Source of the DNA: an uncultured Acetatifactor sp.
GTDB lineage: Bacteria; Bacillota; Clostridia; Lachnospirales; Lachnospiraceae
Direction of reading: 5' to 3'
Assembly: GCA_934394815.1 (NCBI GenBank)
Contig: CAKRRD010000010.1
Location: 1-61,687 of the forward strand
DNA: 61,687 nucleotides
Of the stretch, positions 54,481-61,687 are shown piece by piece. Position 1 is the first letter of the stretch. Every line of letters starts with the position of its first letter. Below the pieces are notes generated by a model, which saw only the letters and a list, made by a program, of their open reading frames with translations, was not told the origin of the DNA and made no database searches. Position numbers and translations under genes: made by a program.

Positions 54481-54934
54481 GCGAAAGCTACACCCCCTTA
54501 CCTCGCCTGTCCTTCTCTCCCATACTATGAGAAGGATTCTTAGATTAGACCAGACCTTTTATTGTATAAGCATAATCCACTTGAAATCAAATTACGTTAC
54601 CAAAATACTGGACTTTTGTCTATTCCCACTGTACTTTTCCAAAAATCACGCTGTTCCCAGTTGCACCATATTCCATTCAAAGCCGTAAAAGTGAAAGAAA
54701 ACGCTTGAAAAAGGTTTTATGTTACTAATCTTCTTCAAGCGTCTCAATGCCAATCCCGTATACAATTTTATAATCGGCATTCTCTTCGTTGCCTTGTTTT
54801 TTCTAAATTCAAATTTAATTTCATTTCTATATTCACAACTTGGCAAGCAGTGCATTTGTACACACAAAATGCTGTTTTGCTTGTTGGGAGCATCTCCCAA
54901 ACCCTCAGAATCAATCAGAAATCTGATTGAACTC
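54367..54934. repeat. Direct repeat of about 570 bp, copy 1
   Basis: This aligns with 59615-60185 in the same orientation at an offset of about 5.25 kb, with scattered substitutions and small indels. It covers the 5' part of the LNYRFHNPN gene, a hairpin ACGCTTGAA/TTCAAGCGT (54706-54747) and decayed frames. The palindrome CAATCAG-AAAT-CTGATTG lies near its right end (54912-54929). Confidence 0.85.
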
Positions 54935-54965
54935 CCCGTCTGTTTTCATCCTTTCATCACCTACA

Positions 54966-55745
54966 TTATTTTCGCAAGTAATCAAGCCTTTTTGCCCTTT
55001 CATAAGCCAATTCCAAAAACTGACAAATATTTAAATGAGAATAATCCCAATTCATTGGTTCTAAAGTTGTAGCTCCCCGGTATCCTGTACAGGCAATTTT
55101 CTCCATAACTGTATCCCAATTAATATTGCCGTCGAATGGTAATTGATGTTGATTATGGCTACCGCCGTTATCCTGTAAATGAATTGCCATCAGCCGGTTT
55201 CCATACATTCCCAACAAATCTTCATCCGGTGCATAATTTATATGATGACAACTATCATAACAATAGCCTACATTATTTGAAGTGAATTTATTTAAAACTA
55301 TTTTCAAATTATTAATGTTACTTAAATTCTCAAAAGCAATCTGAATATTCTTTTGTTCTGCCTTGTTTATAAGTTCCGCCAACCGTCTGATTCCTATTTG
55401 ATTTAAAGGATTTTTATCATTTGGCAAATGTATCACCATGGTTGGTATATCATATTCACAACAATCCGCTACACATTGTAGATAACTTTGAAATACGCTT
55501 TCTCCACTCAAATTATCCAGTGATAGATTATTCTGTTCATGCACAGGCGCATGGATATTTTCTACAAATAACCCTGCACTTCTGGCTAGTCTTACATCCT
55601 CTTGATAACCGTCTCCTCTGCCAAACTGATTGCTCCACCATAGCATTACACAATCAAATCCTGCTTTTCTAATCAATTTGTACCTTTCTTCAAAAGAGAC
55701 ATCATATCCCGGACCATAACCAAAGCAATCATATATTCCTGTCAT
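54966..55745 (-). CDS. Sugar phosphate isomerase/epimerase (xylose isomerase-like TIM barrel)
   Basis: The 259-residue protein has the AP-endonuclease-2/xylose-isomerase fold: TGIYDCFGYGPGYDVSFEERYKLIRKAGFDCVMLWW at the N-terminus, MVIHLPNDKNP, IAFENLSNI (metal-binding Glu), YCYDSCHHINYAPDEDLL (metal His) and LEPMN (second Glu). The substrate is probably a sugar or polyol. The ATG at 55745 has GGGGAG 7 bases upstream. It stands alone in AT-rich DNA between the direct repeats, so it was probably acquired. Confidence 0.85.
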   Translation of the reverse strand: MTGIYDCFGYGPGYDVSFEERYKLIRKAGFDCVMLWWSNQFGRGDGYQEDVRLARSAGLFVENIHAPVHEQNNLSLDNLSGESVFQSYLQCVADCCEYDIPTMVIHLPNDKNPLNQIGIRRLAELINKAEQKNIQIAFENLSNINNLKIVLNKFTSNNVGYCYDSCHHINYAPDEDLLGMYGNRLMAIHLQDNGGSHNQHQLPFDGNINWDTVMEKIACTGYRGATTLEPMNWDYSHLNICQFLELAYERAKRLDYLRK

Positions 55746-55856
55746 TTTGCATCTCCCCTCACCAATACTCAAGGTTACCTGATTTCATTATAGCAAAAGC
55801 ACTCCCTGATATCTACCCGAGAGTGCCCTTGTTTCAATTCTATTCAATTCTCCATA

Positions 55857-56009
55857 TTATTTTACTTTTGTATCGTTCTGTATTGTTACATCCACATGTA
55901 CCGTGCTCTTGCTGATGCCGAAGGCCTTCGCTGTCTGCCGCACTGTGGCATTATGGTCGATGATATAGTTGGCTATCCCTATAGCTCGTTCTTCAATATA
56001 GTCTTTCAA
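55857..56009 (-). pseudogene. 5' fragment of a second spoIIID
   Basis: From a TTG (56009) it encodes the first 38 residues of SpoIIID (KDYIEERAIGIANYIIDHNATVRQTAKAFGISKSTVH). It then diverges into VDVTIQNDTKVK and stops. DNA from about 55980 to 56075 is identical to the same part of the intact gene and its promoter; the coding part further in differs at several bases. It keeps the helix-turn-helix start but lacks the basic C-terminus. Confidence 0.8.
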
Positions 56010-56037
56010 AGGAAAACCCCTCAGGATACTTTTTTAC

Positions 56038-56066
56038 AGTGTATGAAAGTATCTGAGGGGTTATGA
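56038..56066 (-). promoter_or_regulatory. Duplicate sigma-E type promoter
   Basis: This is the same minus-35 GTTATGA complement and minus-10 AGTGTATG complement, with 14-base spacing, as at 53091-53119. It may still transcribe the truncated SpoIIID. The rest of the gap to 56324 is AT-rich and holds nothing else I can support. Confidence 0.6.
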
Positions 56067-56324
56067 TAGGGATTCGCGAGGATTGATTACAGATGATTGC
56101 TTTCAGCTATAATATATAGTAAAATATCGTTTTATTAAGTTTCTTAGAATTTCCTTTTTTACTTTCTTAAAAATTCAGCATTATTACCTATTGCATTTTA
56201 ATCAACGTTTGGTATAATAAACTTGTATTTTTCATACAATAAAAGTACAAGGTATATGAACTTCTCGGATGGTTTCTTTTTAGGAATCTGAACAGTGGGG
56301 ATTGTACCTTCTTTATTTTATATT

Positions 56325-57941
56325 TTATGAATATTTTTTATAGTCATACAAGGCTATTAACTTTCTAAATAAAGATTTATATCTTTCATATAATTCAGTA
56401 TTATAGTATTTTCTCAAATACTCTCCTAATTCCTCTGTCGAAATATCCTTTGCAAACTTTTTAATATTTGCCACTTGTTTAGGAATATGGTTAGGATACG
56501 CCACCTCGATGTCTCTTATGTTATTAAATTTTGCACCTATTTTAATATAGCTTCGCATATCAGATGATGTAGGTCTTATGTCAGGATCATCATAACCATT
56601 AATAATATTATAATTTGAAGGTATACTACTTAAAGGATAATTCAATGCTCTGACATATTTATATATAGGCAAAAGTGTACTTCCTGATCTGCTTCGTATA
56701 TTTTTGAATGTTTTATCAATCAACTGTGAATTGATAAGATATGGCTTATTATCAAAAAGAATATCCTCTAAAATTTCATCAATATCGAAATAGCTAAAAC
56801 CTATCTGTCTTACCGTATCTGCCCTTCCAAAGTACACTGCCGCTTTTTCATCATCTATATCTGGACTATTAATATCCCCAAACAAAATATTATTTTGTGC
56901 CTCTGTAGAATAGACAAATCTGCATACCATATCCTGAAGTTTTCTCGCAAGCTTAATTGGCATTGAACTTCTAATTTGTGATAAAGCCTGATAAACAATC
57001 TCATAATTGTCTAATACAAATTCATTAATCACGATAGAATGTCTATCCCATGTAAGTGTATTTTTATTATATGTTTCCTCTTTTCCAAACGCCGGAGAAA
57101 TAAAAATAAAATTATTCTTAATCTTTTCAAGTTGTTCTGCTGTTAAACACTCTGCAATTTTGCAAAAAATATTACGAATGTTAACATCCCCTAAACCATA
57201 TCCAACAAAAATAATGGGATGCTCAACAAAAATTGTTAATAACTTTGCAGATAAATATTTCAATTTCTTGTCAAAATCCTCATAATCTTTTTCCGTCAAA
57301 ACAATACTATCCGGTTTACTGCAGCATCCATGTATTTTATAAATTTCAAAAATATTCAACGAATTAGCCAGCAACAAACTATCCTGACCGATTAGGACTG
57401 AAAAATCTTTAAAAACATTTTCCAATACTTCATCATAATTGGTTGTTATTATTCCTGCAAATTTATTTTGATTTCTAATTAAGCTTTGCACCTCTTTATA
57501 TTCTGGCAAACTATTATCTAACTGCATATGACTCATTTGCTTCGCAATTAAAAATTTAAACGGATTGTAGCGATTGCTAATAATGTGGTTATTTTCTTCC
57601 TCACTGAAAACAATCATATCAAATCCTTCTTCAGAATAGTAACGTTCATTGAACTCCTGCTCTATAGCTGTTGCCAAAACAGGATTAACATAATATTTTT
57701 GTTCCTCCTCCGTCATACCTGGATGCTTAATTGCGATATTTCTCTCAATTTTTTGTTTAAGTTTTTCAAAATCCCTTTCCTTCCTCTCAGGATTAATCAT
57801 TTTCCATGTATTAAATAACAATTCATTCCAGCTCGGTGCATGGGAATAACGCATAGAAAAACCAGTTCCCACAAATAAATATGGCAACTGTTGAAACGAA
57901 GCAATCCGTTGTTTTAACTCATCCTTAATATATTCGTTCAT
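56325..57941 (-). CDS. SIR2-domain protein, probable anti-phage effector
   Basis: The 538-residue protein has an N-terminal SIR2-like domain (about 15-290). The NAD loop is FVGTGFSMRYSHAPSWNEL (GTGFS at 25-29). The catalytic Asn lies in TTNYDE (166-171) and the catalytic His in KIHG (202-205), with GYGLGD at 247-252. The C-terminal about 240 residues are unfamiliar and may sense a trigger. In known defence proteins (ThsA, DSR, SIR2-HerA types) this domain degrades NAD+ on infection. A strong RBS (GGGAGGG) and own promoter precede it. An AAA15 ATPase gene lies upstream. Anti-phage function is inferred from family. Confidence 0.85.
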   Translation of the reverse strand: MNEYIKDELKQRIASFQQLPYLFVGTGFSMRYSHAPSWNELLFNTWKMINPERKERDFEKLKQKIERNIAIKHPGMTEEEQKYYVNPVLATAIEQEFNERYYSEEGFDMIVFSEEENNHIISNRYNPFKFLIAKQMSHMQLDNSLPEYKEVQSLIRNQNKFAGIITTNYDEVLENVFKDFSVLIGQDSLLLANSLNIFEIYKIHGCCSKPDSIVLTEKDYEDFDKKLKYLSAKLLTIFVEHPIIFVGYGLGDVNIRNIFCKIAECLTAEQLEKIKNNFIFISPAFGKEETYNKNTLTWDRHSIVINEFVLDNYEIVYQALSQIRSSMPIKLARKLQDMVCRFVYSTEAQNNILFGDINSPDIDDEKAAVYFGRADTVRQIGFSYFDIDEILEDILFDNKPYLINSQLIDKTFKNIRSRSGSTLLPIYKYVRALNYPLSSIPSNYNIINGYDDPDIRPTSSDMRSYIKIGAKFNNIRDIEVAYPNHIPKQVANIKKFAKDISTEELGEYLRKYYNTELYERYKSLFRKLIALYDYKKYS

Positions 57942-57984
57942 TTTTTACCCTCCCATTTAATTATTTAACACAAACCTTTTATAA

Positions 57985-58013
57985 ATATTACAATCATTTT
58001 ATAATCAAAACAA
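57985..58013 (-). promoter_or_regulatory. Promoter of the SIR2 gene
   Basis: On the minus strand TTGTTT (58008-58013) and TAATAT (57985-57990) are 17 bases apart. So the SIR2 gene can be expressed apart from the ATPase gene. Confidence 0.7.
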
Positions 58014-58078
58014 TACATCTCTTTTTTCCCCAATTTATGATTATATTGGGATTAAGTTCAGTATCTTACTCACCATAC

Positions 58079-59383
58079 TCACTCTCTCCATTTCACTTCA
58101 GTCGATGCTGAATCGCTGACCCCCGCACCCTTAAACATATCAATACTCTTTAGAGTCGGAATGGCACCATACTTACCAATCAGATAATTCTTCTCATAGC
58201 TTTCGTCCTTACGAATACGCACTCCATCCTCATCCACAAAATCTGCAAGGGAGTATAATGTTGAAACACCTCTATCATCCTTCTCAACAAACCAGATTTC
58301 ATCACGACGCAGCAACTGATTTGAAAGTTGCCAGGTATCATGCGTTGTAAATACAAGTTGCGCATGGTTAACATTAATATTCGGGTTCAAGAATGTAAGT
58401 AAAAAGTTTCTTACCAAAAGCGGATGCAGGCGGGCATTTAATTCATCAATGAAAAATACGCTTCCCTTTTCCAATACCTCCTGCAGTTCCGGATAAAGAG
58501 CAAACATCTTCAACGTTCCCGCCGACTCTGCGCCCAAAGGTATCTCTGCCATTTCATCAGAATCAATCTTCTTATGAAGCGCATTAATCTTATATTTTTC
58601 TTCCTTTGATTCACCATCACTCGGAACCTTCTCTACTCTGAAATCCTTAATATGTTCATCAAAAGACGCAAAGTATTCTACAACCTTCTGCTGAACGTTC
58701 TTATCCTCCACAAAGCCTCTCGGCAATCTGCGTGATAAGAAAAAGTTAGTAACCGGATCACCAAAATCTGCAAATTCATTTGTCAAGAACCAGTCTCTGA
58801 TTGCCTTACATTTGCTAATTTTTAACTTAGCCCCTAAAGAAGCAATCAACACCTGCTTTTCCAGCGCAATCTTTATATTATCCCTGCTGTTCTTCGGCAA
58901 GCCTGATAAATCCAATTCACTGTCAGAATTCCCACGATAAAATACTGTACTGTACTTTCTGGCTGTCTTAGCCTTAGAGTTCAACCATTCCTCTGTTACA
59001 CCTTCTTTATCAATGCAGAATCCATAATTATATGTCTTCTCGTTCTTATCTCCAGGAATAGTGAAATAGACCTCAAAACTGGACTCTGCATCTGCTGACG
59101 TGGAATCAAACAAAAACGGAGTAGGTCTATACTCCTCAAACTTCTCTTCCTCATCTCCGTACTTGAAAGAATCCACTACATACTCGGCCATATACTCAAA
59201 TGCACTGTATATATTAGACTTACCACTTGCGTTTGCTCCATAAATGGCAGCAACCGGCAGTATCTTTTCACTTCCTATGGTCACAACTCTTTCAGAAAAT
59301 TCTGTCATCTTAGTGGCAGACAAATCCAAAGTTGCTTCTTCTCTAAAAGATCTAAAATTTTTAAAATTAAATTGTATCAACAT
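58079..59383 (-). CDS. AAA15 family ATPase (RloA/AbiLi-type)
   Basis: The 434-residue protein has the SMC-like ABC-type ATPase layout: Walker A GANASGKS (49-56), signature-like GAESAGT (284-290), Walker B VFFIDELNARLHP (309-321) and switch FTTHD (345-349). COG1106 members are linked to abortive infection (AbiL) and restriction loci (RloA), usually with a RloB partner. No RloB is present; a SIR2 gene follows after 137 bases. The ATG at 59383 has GAGG 8 bases upstream. The middle region (about 60-280) is family-specific and probably senses targets. Confidence 0.9.
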   Translation of the reverse strand: MLIQFNFKNFRSFREEATLDLSATKMTEFSERVVTIGSEKILPVAAIYGANASGKSNIYSAFEYMAEYVVDSFKYGDEEEKFEEYRPTPFLFDSTSADAESSFEVYFTIPGDKNEKTYNYGFCIDKEGVTEEWLNSKAKTARKYSTVFYRGNSDSELDLSGLPKNSRDNIKIALEKQVLIASLGAKLKISKCKAIRDWFLTNEFADFGDPVTNFFLSRRLPRGFVEDKNVQQKVVEYFASFDEHIKDFRVEKVPSDGESKEEKYKINALHKKIDSDEMAEIPLGAESAGTLKMFALYPELQEVLEKGSVFFIDELNARLHPLLVRNFLLTFLNPNINVNHAQLVFTTHDTWQLSNQLLRRDEIWFVEKDDRGVSTLYSLADFVDEDGVRIRKDESYEKNYLIGKYGAIPTLKSIDMFKGAGVSDSASTEVKWRE

Positions 59384-59414
59384 AATTGCTACCTCATCTT
59401 CTTTTCTATCTTCT

Positions 59415-59483
59415 ATTATATGCACTTTTTTAAAATAATCAACATCTAAATGTGATTTTTTCTCATTTTGATGTTGATTATTT
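59415..59483 (-). promoter_or_regulatory. Promoter and operator-like palindrome of the AAA15 gene
   Basis: On the minus strand TTGATT (59437-59442) and TATAAT (59415-59420) are 16 bases apart. A 14-bp perfect inverted repeat (59433-59446 with 59470-59483) overlaps the minus-35. A repressor bound there would block the polymerase. Confidence 0.7.
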
Positions 59484-59499
59484 GTTTTTATACCAAAGC

Positions 59500-59524
59500 A
59501 AAAAGCAAGGCTCTCACCTTGCTT
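59500..59524 (-). terminator. Terminator of the second LNYRFHNPN gene
   Basis: The stem AAGCAAGG/CCTTGCTT with a T-rich tail on the minus strand lies just past the stop at 59528. Confidence 0.75.
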
Positions 59525-59527
59525 CTC

Positions 59528-59728
59528 TTATCCCACACATAATTTTTCCTTGTTTTCCGATAAATTTTCTAATATGTAACCTCCGCTCTCTACATACAAT
59601 GTAGCATCCTCTATTGCCCGCTCTACCTTCCCGGCATTTACTTCTATTAAAAGTTTGCACAGGAAATCTGCAGTATCTTCCGCTGAATTTGGATTATGAA
59701 AACGATAATTTAATTTCGTCCTTTTCAA
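59528..59728 (-). CDS. Small conserved protein, copy 2 (LNYRFHNPN family)
   Basis: The 66-residue copy starts at TTG (59728) with AGGGGGTG upstream, as in copy 1. Residues 1-38 nearly match copy 1 and the tail differs (IEDATLYVESGGYILENLSENKEKLCVG). The gene belongs to the left edge of the second direct repeat. A longer frame reaching 59824 lacks a good RBS. Function unknown. Confidence 0.65.
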   Translation of the reverse strand: MKRTKLNYRFHNPNSAEDTADFLCKLLIEVNAGKVERAIEDATLYVESGGYILENLSENKEKLCVG

Positions 59729-60185
59729 GCGAAAGCTACACCCCCTTACCTCGCCTGTCCTTCTCTCCCATACTATGAGAAGGCTTCTTAGATTAGACCA
59801 GCCCTTTTTATTTAATCTAAGCATAATCCATTTGAAATCAAATTACGTTCCCAAAATACTGGACTTTTGTCCATTCTCACCATACTTTTTCAAAAATTGC
59901 ACCGATCCCTGGCTACATCATATTCCATTCAAAGCCTTAAAAGTGAAAGAAAACGCTTGAAAAGGTTTTATGTTACTAAATCTTTTCAAGCGTTTCAATG
60001 CCAATCCAGTATACAATTTTATAATCGGCATCCTCTTCTTTTCCTTGTTCTTTCTAAATTCAAGATTAATTTCATTTCTATATTCACAACTTGGCAAGCA
60101 GTGCATTTGTACACACAAAATGCATTTTTGCTTGTTGGGAATATCTCCCAAACCCTCAGAATCAATCTGAAATCTGATTGAACTG
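59615..60185. repeat. Direct repeat of about 570 bp, copy 2
   Basis: This matches 54367-54934 in the same direction. The shared hairpin ACGCTTGAAAAG/CTTTTCAAGCGT (59951-59998) is more perfect here than in copy 1. Both copies share decayed frames, including an ending DYKIVY-x-IGIETLE, with stops in the same places. Recombination between the repeats would delete about 5.25 kb. Confidence 0.85.
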
Positions 60186-60206
60186 CACCCGACATTTTAT
60201 ATCTTG

Positions 60207-60305
60207 TTATAAACGATTGCTTAGTTCCATGCCCTCCAGTTCATGAAAATCTACTTTTCCATTAGCTGTTATCGGCATTTTATCTATAAATACAAAGTCT
60301 ATTGG
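60207..60305 (-). pseudogene. C-terminal fragment of an adenylation-domain enzyme
   Basis: The 32-codon frame reads PIDFVFIDKMPITANGKVDFHELEG and ends GMELSNRL-stop. The NGKVD block is the conserved C-terminal (A10) motif of AMP-forming amino acid adenylation enzymes. It is preceded by a stop, so it is a remnant. The rest of the gene is absent on this strand. It lies 14 bases from the DUF5050-like lipoprotein stop. Confidence 0.7.
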
Positions 60306-60319
60306 TTATATCCAAGATA

Positions 60320-61549
60320 TTATTTTACTAATGACCAACTCGTTCCATCAATTTTAATTCTATATATTGGACGGTTGAAATAATCACCAGTATTTGCAAT
60401 ACAATAATATACATACTCTCCTATTGAATATATTTCTGTATATACAGTCGTTTCTTCCAAAAATGGAGCATTATTCGAAGCGAATTCTTCATTCAATTCA
60501 CTGCTACCTATATAATACAATTTGTACGAATTTGTATCAGGATTACAAATAATATGATCATTAGATATATTTGCTGTAACCATTTTCCTATACCAGTTCC
60601 GTCTTATTTCATTAATTACTGTCCCACTAGAAAGGTCATATATTTGTATAACATTTTCCCCCGGATTATAATCATTTTCATGAAACGCATTAGCAATAAT
60701 TAAACTGTCATTCATAGTTGCAAATAATTTATCATCTAAGCTCCACTCATATCCATCTAATGCTATGCTTAAAATTTTGTTGCACGTATTTGTATAATAA
60801 TCTACTTCAAAAACACCAAATGTTCTATCAGCCAAATAACCTGGAACATAAAAATATACTTTGCCTGTTTCAGGGAAAAAACCAATTAATATAATATTTA
60901 CCTCACCAACATTATACTGTTGCAAAATATCTTTAGAATTCAAATCAGCCACATTAATACAATAATCGTATATAGTAGCAGATTTGTTTTGTAGTGAGCA
61001 AAAACAAATTTTATTGTCAACAACAAAAATGTTGGATGAAACATTTTCAAAGAGTATTTCCTTATCCTCTCCATCGGTTCTTACTTTATATATCTGCTGC
61101 CCCTCCTTATAATATATCCAATCCCCAACAATATTCAGTGAATATGCATCATCTGCGTCAATAATATATTCTACTGCATTGTCTCCTTGCTTTTTGTATA
61201 TCGCACCCGTAGAATAAAAATAAATCCAGTCTCCCTGTGCAGTTATACGTCCTGAAGGCGTACTAAAATCACTCAAATTAGCAAAATTATTTCCTTTTGC
61301 ATTCCATTGTTCCATAGGTGTATCCGAAAAAAATTCATCTACTGTTTCAATAGTATTATTATCTTCATTCCGGATTTCCATTTCATACTCAGAAGATTCT
61401 GTTATCCCAGTTTCCTCATAACTAGGGCTTGCTTCTGTAGATTCTGTTATCCCAATTTCCTCATAACTAGGGCTTGCTTCTGTAGAACTACATGCTGTCA
61501 TATTCATTATCAGCAATGTACATAATATTGCATATTTCATTTTTTTCAT
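60320..61549 (-). CDS. DUF5050-like beta-propeller lipoprotein
   Basis: The 409-residue protein has a lipoprotein signal (MKKMKYAILCTLLIMNMTACSS, Cys lipidated). Residues about 25-60 carry a two-copy repeat of TEASPSYEE-x-GITES. The rest (about 80-405) is built of short beta blades such as ITAQGDWIYFYSTGAIYKKQGD and LNIVGDWIYYKEGQQIYKVRTDGED, the pattern of DUF5050-type propeller domains. It is likely a surface-anchored protein of unknown ligand. The ATG at 61549 has GGAGG 8 bases upstream. It is AT-rich. Confidence 0.8.
   Translation of the reverse strand: MKKMKYAILCTLLIMNMTACSSTEASPSYEEIGITESTEASPSYEETGITESSEYEMEIRNEDNNTIETVDEFFSDTPMEQWNAKGNNFANLSDFSTPSGRITAQGDWIYFYSTGAIYKKQGDNAVEYIIDADDAYSLNIVGDWIYYKEGQQIYKVRTDGEDKEILFENVSSNIFVVDNKICFCSLQNKSATIYDYCINVADLNSKDILQQYNVGEVNIILIGFFPETGKVYFYVPGYLADRTFGVFEVDYYTNTCNKILSIALDGYEWSLDDKLFATMNDSLIIANAFHENDYNPGENVIQIYDLSSGTVINEIRRNWYRKMVTANISNDHIICNPDTNSYKLYYIGSSELNEEFASNNAPFLEETTVYTEIYSIGEYVYYCIANTGDYFNRPIYRIKIDGTSWSLVK
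61396..61485. repeat. 45-bp tandem repeat inside the lipoprotein gene
   Basis: Two near-identical 45-bp units (61396-61440 and 61441-61485) encode the repeated TEASPSYEE-x-GITES. The length is a multiple of three, so copy change would not break the frame. Confidence 0.9.
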
Positions 61550-61584
61550 ATTCAATCCCTCCATTGATGCGTTTTTTCGTTTTT

Positions 61585-61613
61585 ATTATACGTCTTTAAG
61601 TATTATTTTGCAA
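61585..61613 (-). promoter_or_regulatory. Promoter of the DUF5050-like lipoprotein gene
   Basis: On the minus strand TTGCAA (61608-61613) and TATAAT (61585-61590) are exactly 17 bases apart, 36 bases before the start. Confidence 0.8.
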
Positions 61614-61661
61614 CGATAATATTTACTATAATTAACGCATAAACTAAGTATGGTGATAAAG

Positions 61662-61687
61662 ATGATAAATGTACTGGAACGTATAAC
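61662..61687 (+). CDS. Start of a gene, possibly an adenylation-domain protein (partial)
   Basis: The frame from the ATG at 61662 reads MIN then VLERI and runs out of the window. MINVLE is a common start of D-alanine ligase or amino acid adenylation proteins, and the fragment at 60207 is from the same enzyme class. A weak GGTGAT lies upstream; an in-frame ATG at 61650 is an alternative. Too short for certainty. Confidence 0.3.

Noticed and set aside
54646..54900. An 84-codon frame (and 59918-60151 in the second repeat) ending in a hairpin
   Set aside because: Both copies also show a different frame with a protein-like end (DYKIVY, IGIETLE) and stops in the same places. The start has no good RBS. 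I could not decide on a real product, so I treat it as part of the repeat.
58079..59383. A classic RloA-RloB or AbiL pair
   Set aside because: No RloB-like frame lies on either side of the ATPase gene. The downstream gene has clear SIR2 motifs instead.
1..61687. CRISPR arrays, tRNA and rRNA genes, complete transposases or integrases
   Set aside because: No regularly spaced repeats, cloverleaf patterns or DDE or serine/tyrosine recombinase motifs were seen in any frame.

Overview
The window looks like a chromosomal segment from a spore-forming Clostridia species, most likely Lachnospiraceae. This rests on the gene families (lysS with a C-terminal tRNA-binding domain, spoIIID, spoIIQ, an S-box riboswitch on metK, a SleB-type hydrolase), purine-rich ribosome binding sites and occasional TTG starts. 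No rRNA, tRNA, CRISPR array or complete transposase was found. Species-level assignment is not possible from the sequence alone.

Positions 1-530 are AT-rich and hold a frameshifted gene cut by the window edge. Positions 532-9998 form one long minus-strand operon: argF, birA, a small conserved gene, coaX, a polytopic membrane protein, dusB, a repeat-containing hypothetical gene, greA and lysS, several with 4-nt overlaps, starting from a good promoter above argF. Minus-strand housekeeping genes follow: slipin plus nfeD, a SleB-like hydrolase, proC, an rRNA methyltransferase, pfkA, dnaE, an rsmH-like gene and thrH. The ribosomal protein bL25 gene (plus) converges with metK, which has a SAM-I riboswitch and terminator. 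murA, an M23 peptidase and dinB come next.

Positions 28.9-52.5 kb mix regulators, transport and metabolism: a XRE-cupin regulator, a flavin reductase, a coiled-coil protein, a small alarmone synthetase, hemolysin III, two MATE pumps, an FAD oxidoreductase, DegV, PlsC, spoIIQ with a degenerate GH9-like lipoprotein, an EF-hand-loop protein, SseB, an aconitase-like hydratase, glycerate kinase, galE and a UDP-sugar pyrophosphorylase. The intergenic regions here are unusual. Two copies of a colinear 183-nt element with compensatory hairpin changes lie in convergent gaps (33.5-34.1 kb and 49.0-49.6 kb). There is also a candidate small RNA (31.16-31.35 kb), a three-stem palindromic element (44.25-44.42 kb), and the scar of a deleted amidohydrolase gene next to spoIIQ.

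Positions 52.5-61.7 kb are AT-rich accessory DNA. spoIIID is intact, but 5' and 3' pieces of a second copy lie on either side of about 2.6 kb of foreign DNA. Two direct repeats of about 570 bp (54.37-54.93 and 59.6-60.19 kb) bracket a sugar isomerase gene, a SIR2-domain gene and a RloA/AbiLi-type AAA15 ATPase gene. The last two look like an anti-phage defence module. A COG2865-type gene broken at an 11-bp tandem repeat, an adenylation-domain remnant and a DUF5050-like lipoprotein complete the region.
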